DNA of 64,000 bases from Thiobacillus sp. 63-78 (lineage in GTDB: Bacteria > Pseudomonadota > Gammaproteobacteria > Burkholderiales > Thiobacillaceae). The notes beneath the pieces are model-generated. The model worked only from the letters and a program-made list of their open reading frames with translations, did no database searches and had not been told where the DNA came from. The stretch spans positions 1 to 64,000 of the forward strand of contig MKWM01000044.1 of NCBI GenBank assembly GCA_001899765.1, written 5' to 3'. The position numbers and the translations under genes are program-made. Positions 1 to 9,588 of the stretch are shown here, in pieces (within the stretch, counting starts at the first letter, position 1; each line of letters begins with the position of its first letter).

Positions 1-93
1 GAACCACCCCTTCCCATCCCGAACAGGACGGTGAAACGCTCCCGCGCCAATGATAGTAGGCACTGCGCCTGTGAAAGTAGGTCATCGTCAGAC
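1..93 (+). rRNA. rrf: 5S ribosomal RNA, 3' part (cut by the window edge)
   Basis: The first 93 bases match the middle and 3' part of a proteobacterial 5S rRNA. Conserved blocks visible are CCCATCCCGAACAGG, GTGAAACG, CGCCAATGATAGT and the closing GTGAAAGTAGGTCATCGTCAGAC. The 5' portion, about 20-25 bases, lies off the left edge. The rest of the rRNA operon should lie to the left. The exact 3' end could differ by a few bases. Confidence 0.93.
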
Positions 94-105
94 TCCTTAT
101 ACCAA

Positions 106-172
106 TCCCCCGACGTGTGTCGGGGGATCACACAGAACACACCCCCCAGGAATAGGGGGCGTGCGTGTTTTT
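106..172 (+). terminator. Intrinsic terminator(s) of the rRNA operon
   Basis: Two stem-loops follow the 5S gene. The first is perfect: a 9-bp stem at 106-114 and 119-127 around a 4-base loop. The second pairs a C-run near 144-148 with the G-run at 155-159, with partial flanking pairing, and is followed by TTTTT at 168-172. Tandem terminators are usual at the end of rRNA operons. Confidence 0.75.
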
Positions 173-201
173 AAAGCGTTCATGCATGTAAAATCGGGCG
201 A

Positions 202-1197
202 GTGCATACCCGACCCCACAAAGCGTTATTCAGGCTGCTACGCCGGCTGTCCGATGGCCATTTTCATTCGGGGCAGGCCCTGGCGGACGAATTCGGCCTG
301 TCCCGCTCCAGCATCTTCAACATTCTCGCGCAGGCCGAATCGGCAGGGATGACCATCCATGCGGTCCGCGGACGCGGTTATCGCATGCCGGAACCCGTGG
401 AATGGCTGGATGGCGCGGTGGTCGCCCAGTATCTGGGCGCGCTGGCCGGTCATTTCACGCTACACATGCTGGATAGCATCGATTCGACTAATACGGCCTT
501 GATGGCCGCCGCGCTGGGCGGGGCTGCAGACGGGACGTTGTTCTGCGCGGAACATCAATATACCGGCAGGGGGCGGCGCGGCCGCCCGTGGCATTCGGTC
601 GTAGGCGGCAGCCTCACGTTTTCGGTATTGTGGCGCTTCGATACCGGCTTGCAGTCGCTGGCAGGCCTGAGCCTGGTCGTGGGGCTCGCCATCGCGCGCG
701 CGCTCAATCGCCATGGCCGCTATCCCGTTCGTCTGAAATGGCCCAACGATCTGCTGGTGGATTACCGCAAACTGGCGGGGATTCTGGTCGAGGTTCAGGG
801 CGACATGAATGGGCCTGCCTTCGCCGTCGCAGGCGTCGGCCTGAATGTCCGGCTCAGCGAGACGCAGCGCGATGCGGTCGATCAGGCCGTGGTCGATCTG
901 GCCGAGATGGAGGTGACAGCGGGACGCAACCAGCTCTTGGCAGACTGCCTGCTGGAACTGCACGCGGCCTTGCAGGTCTTTCGTCAGCATGGCTTCGCCG
1001 CCTTGCGCGAGGACTGGCTGTCACTGGATGCCTATGCCGGCAGGGCGGTGGCGTTGGTATTGCCGGATTCGCGCAGCGTGCAGGGCGTGGCGTGCGGGGT
1101 CGATGAAACGGGTGCGTTCCTGCTGCGCGACAGGCAATCCACCCTGAGATCATACAACGGCGGTGAAATCAGCCTGCGCCTGGATGGCGCGCGATGA
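202..1197 (+). CDS. birA: Biotin--[acetyl-CoA-carboxylase] ligase / biotin operon repressor BirA
   Basis: BirA activates biotin as biotinyl-5'-AMP and transfers it to the biotin carboxyl carrier protein; in the long form it also represses biotin genes. This 331-residue protein is the long form. An N-terminal winged helix (about residues 5-60, around SGQALADEFGLSRSSIFN) precedes the ligase domain. Ligase motifs seen are DSIDSTN, the biotin-adenylate loop GRGRRGRPWHS, and the lysine-bearing KWPNDLL followed by KLAGILVE. A short C-terminal domain with a YNGGEISL end follows. The start is GTG; no in-frame ATG lies just upstream, and this start gives the usual N-terminus before the helix-turn-helix. 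The stop overlaps coaX. It is the first gene after the rRNA operon. Confidence 0.95.
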   Translation: MHTRPHKALFRLLRRLSDGHFHSGQALADEFGLSRSSIFNILAQAESAGMTIHAVRGRGYRMPEPVEWLDGAVVAQYLGALAGHFTLHMLDSIDSTNTALMAAALGGAADGTLFCAEHQYTGRGRRGRPWHSVVGGSLTFSVLWRFDTGLQSLAGLSLVVGLAIARALNRHGRYPVRLKWPNDLLVDYRKLAGILVEVQGDMNGPAFAVAGVGLNVRLSETQRDAVDQAVVDLAEMEVTAGRNQLLADCLLELHAALQVFRQHGFAALREDWLSLDAYAGRAVALVLPDSRSVQGVACGVDETGAFLLRDRQSTLRSYNGGEISLRLDGAR

Positions 1198-1928
1198 GCG
1201 GGCGCCGTGTATTGCTCGACGCCGGAAATACCCGCTTGAAATGGGCGGTGGTGGAGAACGGGCACTGGCATGCGACAGGCCTGAGCGACTATGCCGACTG
1301 GTCGGCCTTGAAGGCCCAGCTGCAAGCGGACACCGCTTGTTTTATCGCCAGCGTCGCCGATGCCGCACACGAGCGGGAGATCGCCGCGTTCATGGAGACG
1401 ATGGGCCTCGTTCCCTCGTGGCTGAGCGCCGAGGCCCGCTTCGGGGGCGTGGAGAACACCTATTCGAATCCGCGCCAATTGGGCGTGGATCGCTGGATGG
1501 GCTTGATCGCGGCGCGCCAGCGTACCGATGAGGCAGCGCTGGTGGTGTCGGTCGGCACGGCGATGACGGTGGATGCGCTGTCCGCCGAAGGGGTGTTCCT
1601 GGGCGGGGTGATCGTGCCCGGCGTCCAGTTGATGCGGCAGGCATTGCGGCACGGCACGGCGCGGATCGACGAGGTGGCGGGGGCCTGGCAGGCGTTTCCC
1701 CGCGCCACCGCCGACGCCGTGCACAGCGGGATCGTGGCGGCGCTGTGCGGCGCCATTGCGCTGCAGCACGCGCGCCTGGCCGAAGTCGCCGGCATGGCGC
1801 CACGCTGCCTGCTTACCGGAGGCGATGCCGGAGAAATCCTGCCGTATCTTGGAATGCCGGGCGAGCATGTGCCTGCTCTGGTGCTGGAAGGAATCGACGG
1901 TGTGGCCCGAGGAACGATCGCCTCATGA
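1194..1928 (+). CDS. coaX: Type III pantothenate kinase
   Basis: CoaX phosphorylates pantothenate with ATP, the first step of coenzyme A synthesis. The 244-residue protein opens with the phosphate-binding motif LLDAGNTRLKW typical of type III kinases. It also shows the YSNPRQLGVDRW region, the VVSVGTAMTVDAL motif with its acidic residue, and GGVIVPGV. The ATG overlaps the birA stop (ATGA), and its own stop overlaps the next start the same way, so the three genes are probably translationally coupled. Linked birA and coaX are common in betaproteobacteria. Type III enzymes are generally not feedback-inhibited by CoA; that is family knowledge. Confidence 0.94.
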   Translation: MSGRRVLLDAGNTRLKWAVVENGHWHATGLSDYADWSALKAQLQADTACFIASVADAAHEREIAAFMETMGLVPSWLSAEARFGGVENTYSNPRQLGVDRWMGLIAARQRTDEAALVVSVGTAMTVDALSAEGVFLGGVIVPGVQLMRQALRHGTARIDEVAGAWQAFPRATADAVHSGIVAALCGAIALQHARLAEVAGMAPRCLLTGGDAGEILPYLGMPGEHVPALVLEGIDGVARGTIAS

Positions 1929-2575
1929 AATGGATGACTTGGATATTGCTGGTGGCCAATCTCGCGGTAGCCGGTTTCTTTATCGGGCGTGGCAACTGGT
2001 CCGATGAGGCGGCCACCCGGACGGCCTCGCTGAATGTGGACCGTCTCAGTTTGCGCAGCCAGTCGACCGCACTCCCCGGCGCGACGCCAGCGGCAACGGT
2101 TGCCGCGCCCCCGGCATTGTGTCTGGAATGGCGCGGCTTGAATCGCGAAGAGTTCATCCAGGTGCGGCAGCAGCTCAAATCGCTGGCAGGCGAGCGTGTG
2201 ATGTCGTTCACCGAGGTGCCGCTGAATACACGGCAGTGGGTCATCTTCCCGCCCTTGCCCAGTACGGAATCGGCCGCGGCCAAGCTGAGCGAGCTGGCGG
2301 CCGCAGGGGTGAAGGAGGCATTCGTGGTCAAGGATGGCAATTGGCGCAATGCCATCTCGCTCGGCTTGTATGCTGACGTCGATGCGGCGCAGCGTCGCGT
2401 TCTCGAAGTCGAGGGCAAGGGCGTGCTCGGTACCCGAGTCGAGGTGCTGCCGCGTCAGGGTACGGATTTCTATTTCGTGATCCGCAGCGAAGATCCGGAT
2501 ACGCTGAAAAGCCTGAGCGGGATCAAGCAGGCCTACCCGAACAGCCGGCAGTCGCGCGTGGCCTGTCCGTCATAA
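1925..2575 (+). CDS. Membrane-anchored protein, probable SPOR-like (peptidoglycan-binding) domain
   Basis: A 216-residue protein with one N-terminal membrane segment (about residues 4-22, [16 protein letters not shown]), a low-complexity Ala/Pro/Thr linker to about residue 60, and a periplasmic region to the end. Residues about 95-190 read like a SPOR-type fold: repeated short beta-strand segments such as WVIFPPLP and [23 protein letters not shown], the latter resembling the aromatic GxYxxxxxA pattern of SPOR repeats. SPOR domains bind denuded septal glycan. The start is set by the ATGA overlap with coaX. The stop overlaps the convergent ubiA stop by 6 bp. Function is inferred from the pattern only. 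Confidence 0.72.
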   Translation: MKWMTWILLVANLAVAGFFIGRGNWSDEAATRTASLNVDRLSLRSQSTALPGATPAATVAAPPALCLEWRGLNREEFIQVRQQLKSLAGERVMSFTEVPLNTRQWVIFPPLPSTESAAAKLSELAAAGVKEAFVVKDGNWRNAISLGLYADVDAAQRRVLEVEGKGVLGTRVEVLPRQGTDFYFVIRSEDPDTLKSLSGIKQAYPNSRQSRVACPS

Positions 2576-3439
2576 ACCCCGCAGCAGGAAGTGGAGCGCG
2601 ATGCCGCCGAACACCGCGGCACCGAACCAGGTGTTGTGCAGGAAGGCACGGAAGCATTGCTGCGGGTCGCGTTGACGGATCAGCCTCATGTGGTACAGCG
2701 CGATCGCCGCCGCCACGGCCAGTCCGCCGTAGAACGCCAGCCCCATCCCGCGCTGCCAGCCGACCCAGCCGAGCAGGCCCAGCGTCGCAACGTAGCACAG
2801 CGCGATGGCGGCAAGATCGTAGCGGCCGAACGTGATGGCCGAGGTTTTGATGCCGATCTTGAGGTCGTCTGCGCGGTCGACCAGCGCATATTCGGTGTCG
2901 TAGGCAATCGCCCAGAAAATATTGGCGCCCAGCAGAATCCAGGCTTCGCGCGGAACCTCGCCCCACAGCGCGGCATAGCTCATCGGGATGCCGAAGCCGA
3001 ACGCGATGCCGAGATAGGCCTGGGGAATCGCGAAGAAGCGTTTGGTGAAGGGGTAGCTGGCCGCCAGAAACAGGGCGACCACGGACAGTTTCAGCACCAG
3101 TGTGTTGAGCGGCAGGATCAGCAGGAACGCCAGCAGCGACAGGCCGGCCGCCAGCAGCAGGGCTTCTTTGGGCGACACCTTGCCGGCCGCCAGCGGGCGC
3201 TCGCGGGTGCGCGCCACGTGCGGGTCGAAATCGCGGTCGGCATAGTCGTTCATGACGCAGCCGGCCGAACGCATCAGTACGACGCCCATGACGAAAATCC
3301 ACAGGATCAGCCAGCTTGGGCGACCATTGCTGGCCAGCCATTGCGCCCATAGGGTGGGCCACAGCAGCAGCAGGATGCCGATCGGCTTGTCGAGCCGCAT
3401 CAGCTTTTCGTAATGGGACAGGCGTTCGGTCAGGGTCAT
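2570..3439 (-). CDS. ubiA: 4-hydroxybenzoate polyprenyltransferase
   Basis: UbiA attaches the polyprenyl tail to 4-hydroxybenzoate, the membrane-committing step of ubiquinone synthesis. The 289-residue protein is almost entirely membrane helices. It has the family opening [19 protein letters not shown], the first Asp-rich Mg/diphosphate motif NDYADRDFD, and the second, [12 protein letters not shown]. The chosen ATG gives the standard N-terminus [19 protein letters not shown] and overlaps the ubiC stop as ATGA; a further 27 in-frame codons upstream look non-native. It is the last gene of the gmk-to-ubiA run and acts on the product of the preceding ubiC. Confidence 0.95.
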   Translation of the reverse strand: MTLTERLSHYEKLMRLDKPIGILLLLWPTLWAQWLASNGRPSWLILWIFVMGVVLMRSAGCVMNDYADRDFDPHVARTRERPLAAGKVSPKEALLLAAGLSLLAFLLILPLNTLVLKLSVVALFLAASYPFTKRFFAIPQAYLGIAFGFGIPMSYAALWGEVPREAWILLGANIFWAIAYDTEYALVDRADDLKIGIKTSAITFGRYDLAAIALCYVATLGLLGWVGWQRGMGLAFYGGLAVAAAIALYHMRLIRQRDPQQCFRAFLHNTWFGAAVFGGIALHFLLRGL

Positions 3440-4014
3440 GGCGTGTCGAGGGTGGGCAGAAAGACTTCGGTCACCAGGAGCGGATGGCGGTTGAGACAGA
3501 AAACGGAACGGCGTGCCCACAGGCTGCTGACGGCCACCGTCTGCAGCCTGGCTGCGGCGCGAAAGAGCGGGTGGTCGTTCCGCACCCGGCGATAGGCCAG
3601 GGGTTGGCGTTCGATGCGAGGGTCGCTGAACAGGGCTTCGCCGAGCGAACGACTGCCGAGTCGCGTGATGCCGTTCCAGCCGCCGCGCAGGCCGGCGGGC
3701 GGCAGCACGCTGTGGGCAAACACCACCGGCACGTCATTGCACAGCAGCAGGACTTCGCGTACATAAACACGGGTGCCATGCGCCACGCCAAGCAGCGCGT
3801 ATTCGTCGGCGTTGGCACGCGCCAGTCCCGTCTCGGTCGGCACCACGCGGAACGATGTGCAGTGTGATTTCAGGCGCTGAGTCAGCGAACCATGGTCGCT
3901 GAGCCAGCTGCGCAGCGAGCGCGGGAGCGAGAATGGGTGGGCAAGCCAGCCCTGCCGGGAATCGAGCACGGCGAACCGTTCATCATGTGGAAAGTCGGCA
4001 TTATGCCGATCCAT
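3436..4014 (-). CDS. ubiC: Chorismate--pyruvate lyase
   Basis: UbiC converts chorismate to 4-hydroxybenzoate and pyruvate, supplying UbiA. The 192-residue protein matches the family end to end: [12 protein letters not shown] near the N-terminus, [21 protein letters not shown] in the middle (with the product-binding Arg), LGEALF, and the C-terminal [20 protein letters not shown]. The ATG at 4014 gives a 15-residue lead before the conserved part, but it lies 133 bp inside the end of recG; a GTG at 3969 is an alternative start and would still overlap. The start is therefore uncertain while the identity is firm. Confidence 0.9.
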   Translation of the reverse strand: MDRHNADFPHDERFAVLDSRQGWLAHPFSLPRSLRSWLSDHGSLTQRLKSHCTSFRVVPTETGLARANADEYALLGVAHGTRVYVREVLLLCNDVPVVFAHSVLPPAGLRGGWNGITRLGSRSLGEALFSDPRIERQPLAYRRVRNDHPLFRAAARLQTVAVSSLWARRSVFCLNRHPLLVTEVFLPTLDTP

Positions 4015-6014
4015 CGCTCCATGTGGCGCGCGGCGATGTCGGGATGGCCGGCGAGACAGCGCTGCGCCAGGTCGCGCGCGGCTTCCAGCAGCGCGACGTC
4101 GCGTTCGAGATCGGCGAAGCGCAGCATCGGCAGGCCGCTCTGGCGGTGCCCGAGCAATTCTCCCGGACCGCGCAGCAGCAGATCCCGACGTGCAATCTCG
4201 AAGCCGTCGGTGAGTTCGAAAATCACCTTCAGTCGCACCCGCGCGAGTTCCGACAGCGGGCTCTCGTACAACAGCACGCATACCGATTCGCGACTGCCGC
4301 GCCCGACCCGCCCGCGCAATTGATGCAACTGCGCCAACCCCATGCGCTCGGCGTGCTCGATCACCATCAGGGCGGCGTTGGGCACGTCGACGCCCACTTC
4401 GATGACGGTGGTCGCGACCAGCAGATCAACCTCGTGCGCCAGGAATGCGGCCATCACCGCCTGTTTCTCGTCCGGCTTCAAGCGCCCGTGTACCAACCCG
4501 ATGCGCAGGTCGGGGAGCTGCTCCGCCAGCGTCGTGTAGGTATCCTGCGCGGTCTGCAGCTGCAATTTCTCCGATTCCTCGATCAACGGGCATACCCAGT
4601 AGGCCTGGCCACCGGCGAGGCAGGCGTCCGTCACGCGTGCCAGCACGTCGTCGCGGCGCGCGGCGCTGACCAGCTTCGTCACGACCGGCGAGCGGCCCGG
4701 CGGCAGTTCGTCGATCGTGGACACATCGAGATCAGCGAAAAAACTCATCGCCAGCGTGCGTGGAATGGGCGTCGCGCTCATCATCAGTTGGTGCGGCTCC
4801 GCGCCTTTCTGCATCAGCGCCAGCCGCTGGCCGACACCGAAGCGATGCTGCTCGTCGACCACCGCCACCCCGAGCCGCTGGAAGCTGCCGGCTTCCTGAA
4901 ACAGGGCATGGGTCCCGAATGCGAGATCGGCGTCGCCTGCGGCAATCGCTTGCCATGCGGCGGCGCGCTCGGACTTCTTCTGGCTGCCGGATATCCAGGC
5001 GCAGCGCACGCCCAGCGCTGACAGGGGCGGCGCCAGCTTGCGATAATGCTGTTCGGCGAGGATTTCGGTCGGTGCCATGACGGCGGCCTGGAAGCCGTTC
5101 TCAATCGCCTGCAGGCAGGCGAGCGCGGCCACCACGGTCTTGCCGCTGCCCACATCGCCCTGCAACAGGCGACGCATCGGATGCGGCTGCGCCAGATCGG
5201 CGCTGATTTCCCGCCAGGCGCGCGTCTGGGCCGCGGTCAGCGAAAAGGGCAGTGCGTGCGTGAAGGCAGCGGTCAATTGCCGCCGGGCGGGCAAGGGGCG
5301 GGTAGAACGCGAGGTGCGTTGCCGGCGAGCGGTGGCCAGCGACAGTTGCTGCGCCAGCAATTCGTCGAAGGCGAGCCGCTGCCAGGCGGGATGGCGGCGC
5401 GACTCCAGCTCGCCCAGCGCGCAATCCAGCGGCGGCTGATGCAGCAGGCGGAGACTGGTTTCCAGTTCAGGCAAGCCGAGCTCGGCCAGCCAGTCGGCGG
5501 GCAGCGTATCGACGATCGGCGCCGTCAGGGCGCGTTCGACCGCCTTGCGCAGCGTGGCCTGTCCGAGCCCGGCGGTGGTGGGATAGACCGGCGTCAGCTG
5601 GGTCGGCAGCGGCGTGTCGTCATCGGCCCTGGCAAAACGCGGGTGCACCATTTCCAGCCCGAGGAATCCGCCGCGTACTTCGCCGCTGAAGCGGAAGCTG
5701 ACGCCGGGCTGGAACAGCTTGAGATGGCTGGGATAAAAGTTCAGGAAGCGGATGCCGAGCACGCCGCCGGAGTCCTCCACCGTGACCGTCAGCATGCGGC
5801 GGGGACGGTAGGCGACATGGGCTTCGCGCACGGTCGCCTGCACCTGCGCCGCCTGTCCCGGCAACAGGTCGCGAATCGGCGTGATGCGGGTGTCGTCTTC
5901 CCAGCGCAGGGGCAGATGCAGGACGAGATCGGCGTCGCGGACGATGCCCAGCTTGGCGAGTTTGGTGGCGAGCGCGGGACTGACCGGAAAGGAAAACGGC
6001 GGCGCCGTTTTCAA
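3882..6014 (-). CDS. recG: ATP-dependent DNA helicase RecG
   Basis: RecG remodels stalled replication forks and Holliday junctions. The 710-residue protein has an N-terminal wedge/OB region (about 50-150), Walker A GDVGSGKT (286-293), the DEQH box with RFG (387-392), MMSATPIPRTL, and helicase C-terminal motifs including VHGRLKPDEKQAVM and QLRGRVGRG. The start is TTG at 6014, 9 bp after the ridA stop. The conserved family end (about HMERWIG) is followed by some 40 extra residues rich in Ser and Arg that overlap ubiC in another frame, so the tail is probably not functionally conserved. Confidence 0.95.
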   Translation of the reverse strand: MKTAPPFSFPVSPALATKLAKLGIVRDADLVLHLPLRWEDDTRITPIRDLLPGQAAQVQATVREAHVAYRPRRMLTVTVEDSGGVLGIRFLNFYPSHLKLFQPGVSFRFSGEVRGGFLGLEMVHPRFARADDDTPLPTQLTPVYPTTAGLGQATLRKAVERALTAPIVDTLPADWLAELGLPELETSLRLLHQPPLDCALGELESRRHPAWQRLAFDELLAQQLSLATARRQRTSRSTRPLPARRQLTAAFTHALPFSLTAAQTRAWREISADLAQPHPMRRLLQGDVGSGKTVVAALACLQAIENGFQAAVMAPTEILAEQHYRKLAPPLSALGVRCAWISGSQKKSERAAAWQAIAAGDADLAFGTHALFQEAGSFQRLGVAVVDEQHRFGVGQRLALMQKGAEPHQLMMSATPIPRTLAMSFFADLDVSTIDELPPGRSPVVTKLVSAARRDDVLARVTDACLAGGQAYWVCPLIEESEKLQLQTAQDTYTTLAEQLPDLRIGLVHGRLKPDEKQAVMAAFLAHEVDLLVATTVIEVGVDVPNAALMVIEHAERMGLAQLHQLRGRVGRGSRESVCVLLYESPLSELARVRLKVIFELTDGFEIARRDLLLRGPGELLGHRQSGLPMLRFADLERDVALLEAARDLAQRCLAGHPDIAARHMERWIGIMPTFHMMNGSPCSIPGRAGLPTHSRSRARCAAGSATMVR

Positions 6015-6023
6015 GGCGGCAAT

Positions 6024-6404
6024 TTAACCGGTCACCATCACGGCGTCGGCCTCGACCAGCGCGCCGCGCGGCAGCGTGGCCACGCCGACCACGGCGCGTG
6101 CCGGGTATGGCTGGCTGAAATAGCCGGCCATGATCTCGTTGACCCGGGGAAAGTGGCCGAGATCGGTGAGGAATACGTTCAGCTTCACCACGTCGCTCAG
6201 CGAGCCGTCCGCCGCCGCCGCCACCGCGGCCAGGTTCCTGAACACCTGATGGATCTGTGCCTCGATGCCGTCGACCATCTGCATCGAGGCAGGATCGAGA
6301 CCGATCTGCCCGGACATATAGACGGTGTGATCGATGCGCACTGCCTGCGAATAGGTGCCGATGGCGGACGGCGCGTCGGAGGTCTGGATGATGCGTTTGT
6401 TCAT
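6024..6404 (-). CDS. ridA: RidA family enamine/imine deaminase
   Basis: RidA (YjgF/YER057c/UK114) hydrolyses reactive 2-aminoacrylate and related enamines made by PLP enzymes. The 126-residue length is typical. Family features are the N-terminal [14 protein letters not shown], the [11 protein letters not shown] segment, the [12 protein letters not shown] stretch and the C-terminal [19 protein letters not shown], with the arginine that binds the substrate carboxylate. It sits 19 bp after spoT and 9 bp before recG, inside the operon. E. coli has a methyltransferase gene at this spot in its spoT-recG interval. Confidence 0.94.
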   Translation of the reverse strand: MNKRIIQTSDAPSAIGTYSQAVRIDHTVYMSGQIGLDPASMQMVDGIEAQIHQVFRNLAAVAAAADGSLSDVVKLNVFLTDLGHFPRVNEIMAGYFSQPYPARAVVGVATLPRGALVEADAVMVTG

Positions 6405-6423
6405 GCTGGATTCCCGGGCCTGA

Positions 6424-8568
6424 TTATTGGGGTTGTGCGGCGCGGCCGTCCTTCTTGCCCTTGATGCGGAAAATCCGCACCACGTCGGGCAGTGTGCGCA
6501 GGCCGCGCATGATGCGTGCGAGGTGCATGCGATTTTCCACCTGCACGGTGAAGAACAGCACGGTGTAAGGACCGCCGTCCTCTTCTTCCATCGCGACATT
6601 GCCGATGTTGGAGCCCTGTTCGGCGATCGCGGCCGAGACCTTGGCCAGCACGCCGCGCTGGTTGCCGACCACGACCTTGATCGAGACGTCGAACATATGG
6701 CCGGGCTCGGCTTCCCATTCGACGTCCAGCCATTTATCCGGATCGGTGCGGAAAGCGCGGATCGAAGGGCAGTCGTGAGTGTGGATGATGAGACCGCGTT
6801 CCTTGTGGATGAAACCGAGGATGGGGTCTCCGGGAATCGGGTGGCAGCATTGCGCCAGTTCGACTGCGATACCTTCGGTGCCGCGAATGCTGATGGCACG
6901 CGGATGCGCCGGTTCGCCGGTTTGCTCGCCGTGTACGTGCAGCAGTTGATGGGCGATCACCAGGGGCAGTTTCCGGCCGAGCCCGATGCCCGCGAACAGT
7001 TCCTGACGGGTTTGCAGTCCGTGGTCCCGGACGACGCGTTCCCATACGGCCGCATCGGGAGCGGTCGCCTCCGGATTGAGCGCGGCGATGGCATTGTTGA
7101 GCAGACGCTCGCCCAGTGCCGACGCTTCTTCCACACGCGTGTTGCGAAGATAATTCCGGATGTGCGAGCGCGCCTTGCCGGTGACGACGAAATTGAGCCA
7201 GGCCGCATTGGGGCTGGCGTTGGCCGCGGTGAGAATTTCGACGTGATCGCCGTTTCTGAGCTGGGTGCGCAAGGGCATCAACTCGTAATTGATCTTCACC
7301 GCGATACAGTGGCGGCCGACATCGGTATGCACGGCGAAGGCGAAATCCACGGCCGTGGCGCCGCGCGGCAGCGCCATGATCGTGCCTTTGGGAGTGAATA
7401 CGTAGACTTCGTCGGGGAACAGGTCGACCTTGATGTGTTCGAGAAATTCGGGCGAGTCGCCGTGGTCGGCCTGGATGTCGAGCAGCGACTGCAGCCAGCG
7501 ATGGGTGCGCGTCTGCACGTCGTTCAGCGCGGCATCGGCGGATTTGTACATCCAGTGCGAGGCGACGCCGGATTCGGCCAGCCGGTTCATGTCGGTGGTG
7601 CGGATCTGAACCTCGATCGGCGTGCCATTGGGGCCGAACAGGATGGAGTGCAACGACTGGTAGCCATTGGCCTTGGGAATCGCGATATAGTCCTTGAATT
7701 TTCCGGGGATCGGCTTGTACAGCGCGTGCAGCGAGCCGAGCGCCAGGTAGCAGTGCTGCTGGTCGCGCACCACCACGCGAAAGCCGTAGATGTCGAACAC
7801 CTCGGAGAACGCCAGGTTTTTTTCCTGCATCTTGCGGTAAATGCTGTAGAGGTGCTTTTCGCGCCCGGTGATCGTGGCTTCAATCTTGCAGTGATCGAGC
7901 CTCTCCTGCAGCGCGATTCTGACCTTGTCGACCAGTTCGCGGCGGTTGCCGCGCGCGGCCTTCACCGCCTTGGCCAATACCTGATAACGGTTGGGATGGC
8001 TGTAGCGGAAGCCGAGATCTTCCAGTTCCTGGTAGACCGAGTGCAGTCCCAGCCGGTTGGCGATGGGTGCGTAGATCTCCAGCGTTTCCTTGGCGATGCG
8101 TTTGCGTTTATCGGCGGGCATCGATCCCATGGTCCGCATGTTGTGCAGGCGGTCGGCCAGCTTGACCAGAATGACCCGCACGTCCTGCGCCATCGCCAGC
8201 AGCATCTTGCGGAAATTTTCCGCCTGTGCGTGCTGTTCCGAGGCAAACGACAGCTTCTCGAGTTTGGAAACCCCATCGACCAGTAGCGAGACCGGCTTGC
8301 CAAAGCGCGTCTCGATCTCACCTGCCGTCGCCGGCGTGTCTTCCACCACATCGTGCAGCAGGGCCGCGCACAGCGTCTGCGTGTCCAGGTGCCAACTGGC
8401 GAGCAGGCCGGCGACGGCAAGCGGATGGGAAATGTAGGGTTCGCCGCTCTTGCGGAACTGGCCTTCGTGGGCGCTACGACTGAATTCGTAGGCATTTTCG
8501 ATGAGGCCTATTTCGTTCGCCGTCAGGTAGGCCAGAGCCGGGCGCAGTGATTCGAATTCGTGCATCAT
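6424..8568 (-). CDS. spoT: Bifunctional (p)ppGpp synthetase/hydrolase, SpoT/Rel type
   Basis: This enzyme sets the alarmone (p)ppGpp level. The 714-residue protein has an N-terminal HD hydrolase domain with H48 and the intact HD pair in LLHDVVEDT (about 71-78). The synthetase domain follows ([26 protein letters not shown], basic as in bifunctional enzymes), then a TGS domain (EVYVFTPKG) and a C-terminal ACT domain. The intact HD motif implies hydrolase activity. The start ATGATG gives MMHEFESL, matching the E. coli SpoT N-terminus. A perfect 11-bp hairpin lies 2 bp upstream where the ribosome binding site should be (see findings). The gene order gmk-rpoZ-spoT is classical. Confidence 0.96.
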   Translation of the reverse strand: MMHEFESLRPALAYLTANEIGLIENAYEFSRSAHEGQFRKSGEPYISHPLAVAGLLASWHLDTQTLCAALLHDVVEDTPATAGEIETRFGKPVSLLVDGVSKLEKLSFASEQHAQAENFRKMLLAMAQDVRVILVKLADRLHNMRTMGSMPADKRKRIAKETLEIYAPIANRLGLHSVYQELEDLGFRYSHPNRYQVLAKAVKAARGNRRELVDKVRIALQERLDHCKIEATITGREKHLYSIYRKMQEKNLAFSEVFDIYGFRVVVRDQQHCYLALGSLHALYKPIPGKFKDYIAIPKANGYQSLHSILFGPNGTPIEVQIRTTDMNRLAESGVASHWMYKSADAALNDVQTRTHRWLQSLLDIQADHGDSPEFLEHIKVDLFPDEVYVFTPKGTIMALPRGATAVDFAFAVHTDVGRHCIAVKINYELMPLRTQLRNGDHVEILTAANASPNAAWLNFVVTGKARSHIRNYLRNTRVEEASALGERLLNNAIAALNPEATAPDAAVWERVVRDHGLQTRQELFAGIGLGRKLPLVIAHQLLHVHGEQTGEPAHPRAISIRGTEGIAVELAQCCHPIPGDPILGFIHKERGLIIHTHDCPSIRAFRTDPDKWLDVEWEAEPGHMFDVSIKVVVGNQRGVLAKVSAAIAEQGSNIGNVAMEEEDGGPYTVLFFTVQVENRMHLARIMRGLRTLPDVVRIFRIKGKKDGRAAQPQ

Positions 8569-8570
8569 CG

Positions 8571-8595
8571 ACGGCGCACGCCTGGCGTGCGCCGT
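8571..8595 (-). promoter_or_regulatory. Perfect hairpin abutting the spoT start codon
   Basis: Positions 8571-8581 and 8585-8595 form a perfect 11-bp, GC-rich stem with a 3-base loop. On the coding (minus) strand it occupies roughly -3 to -27 relative to the spoT ATG, and no purine-rich ribosome binding site lies outside it. There is no T-run, so it is not an ordinary terminator. A role in translation control, mRNA processing or attenuation between rpoZ and spoT is inference. Confidence 0.6.
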
Positions 8596-8614
8596 GTGTC
8601 GTTCAGGCGAGGAA

Positions 8615-8818
8615 TCAGGCGCGGCCCCGGTTGAGGATTTCACGGCCGACCTTGCCTGCGGCGATTTCGCGCAATGCGGTGACGATGGGTTTGTCTTTCG
8701 ATTCGACCAGCGGCTGCGAGCCTTGCGCCAGCTGACGGGCACGGTAGGTCACGGCAAGGGTCAGTTCGAAACGGTTGGGAAACATCTCGATGCAATCATC
8801 AACGGTGATGCGGGCCAT
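8615..8818 (-). CDS. rpoZ: DNA-directed RNA polymerase omega subunit
   Basis: Omega binds beta-prime, assists RNA polymerase assembly and forms part of a ppGpp site in proteobacteria. The 67-residue protein shows [21 protein letters not shown], followed by YRARQLAQG and the conserved [15 protein letters not shown]. The length is typical. It sits 23 bp after gmk and 46 bp before spoT, the classical order that places the ppGpp enzyme next to its polymerase target. Confidence 0.97.
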   Translation of the reverse strand: MARITVDDCIEMFPNRFELTLAVTYRARQLAQGSQPLVESKDKPIVTALREIAAGKVGREILNRGRA

Positions 8819-8841
8819 ACGGGTACTCCTGCGTCGGGTAG

Positions 8842-9471
8842 TCAGATACGTCGGAACTCCTCGAAGAGCATGGCGTGCCGCTTGAACTGGCGCGCTGCCT
8901 CGAGGCGAATGCTGCGGGTGATCGATACCAGGTCCAGCAGGGCATGGTCGAAATCATCGTTGACAATTATATAGTCGAACGCCCCGGCGTGAGCGACATC
9001 GCGGGCGGCGGCGGCCAGGCGGCGTTCGATCACCTCGTCGCTGTCCTGGCCGCGTCCGGCGAGGCGGGTGCGCAGGGCGCTGAACGAGGGCGGCAGAATG
9101 AAAATCGACGCGGATTGCGGAAAATGCTGGCGTATCTGTTCAGCGCCCTGCCAGTCGATCTCCAGCAGGATGTCGCGGCCGGCGTTGAGGTCGCGGCCGA
9201 TGCTGCCTTTCGACGTGCCGTAGAAGTTGCCGTATACCTCGGCGTGTTCGAGAAACTCGCCGTCGGCCAGCATGGTTTCGAATCGCTCACGATCGACGAA
9301 ATGATAGTCGCGGCCATCGGTTTCTCCGGGGCGCGGCGTACGGGTGGTATAGGATACCGACAGGCGGATCGCGGGATCGGCTTTCAGCAATGCCTTGACC
9401 AGGCTGGTCTTGCCGGCACCGGACGGTGCCCCGACAATGTAAAGCACACCTTCGCTGGGGTTGGGATTCAT
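8842..9471 (-). CDS. gmk: Guanylate kinase
   Basis: Gmk phosphorylates GMP to GDP. The 209-residue protein has the P-loop [15 protein letters not shown] near the N-terminus, the GMP-binding segment [45 protein letters not shown] and FILPPS. It is the first gene of the run leading to rpoZ and spoT, linking guanine nucleotide supply to (p)ppGpp. In many proteobacteria yicC lies just upstream of gmk; here yicC is about 11 kb away. Confidence 0.97.
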   Translation of the reverse strand: MNPNPSEGVLYIVGAPSGAGKTSLVKALLKADPAIRLSVSYTTRTPRPGETDGRDYHFVDRERFETMLADGEFLEHAEVYGNFYGTSKGSIGRDLNAGRDILLEIDWQGAEQIRQHFPQSASIFILPPSFSALRTRLAGRGQDSDEVIERRLAAAARDVAHAGAFDYIIVNDDFDHALLDLVSITRSIRLEAARQFKRHAMLFEEFRRI

Positions 9472-9517
9472 GGTCGTTCCGTTTCAGTGGTCATTCGATA
9501 TTCCGGGCTCGTTCGCG

Positions 9518-9544
9518 CCTCTTTCCCCGGCCAGCGGGGAGAGG
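9518..9544 (-). terminator. Possible terminator after ptsI
   Basis: An interrupted stem pairs the pyrimidine-rich arm starting at 9518 with the purine-rich arm ending at 9544 (CCTC..TCCCC with GGGGA.GAGG), about 45 bp past the ptsI stop. No T-run follows, so intrinsic termination is uncertain. The rest of the 117-bp ptsI-gmk interval shows nothing recognisable. Confidence 0.3.
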
Positions 9545-9588
9545 ATTCATATCATGGCTGGCTTTTGACGTGAGGGGTTCAAGCCCGG

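Noticed and set aside
50-352. A 100-codon frame spanning the 5S tail and the birA start
   Set aside because: It covers rRNA sequence and a terminator and overlaps birA in another frame.
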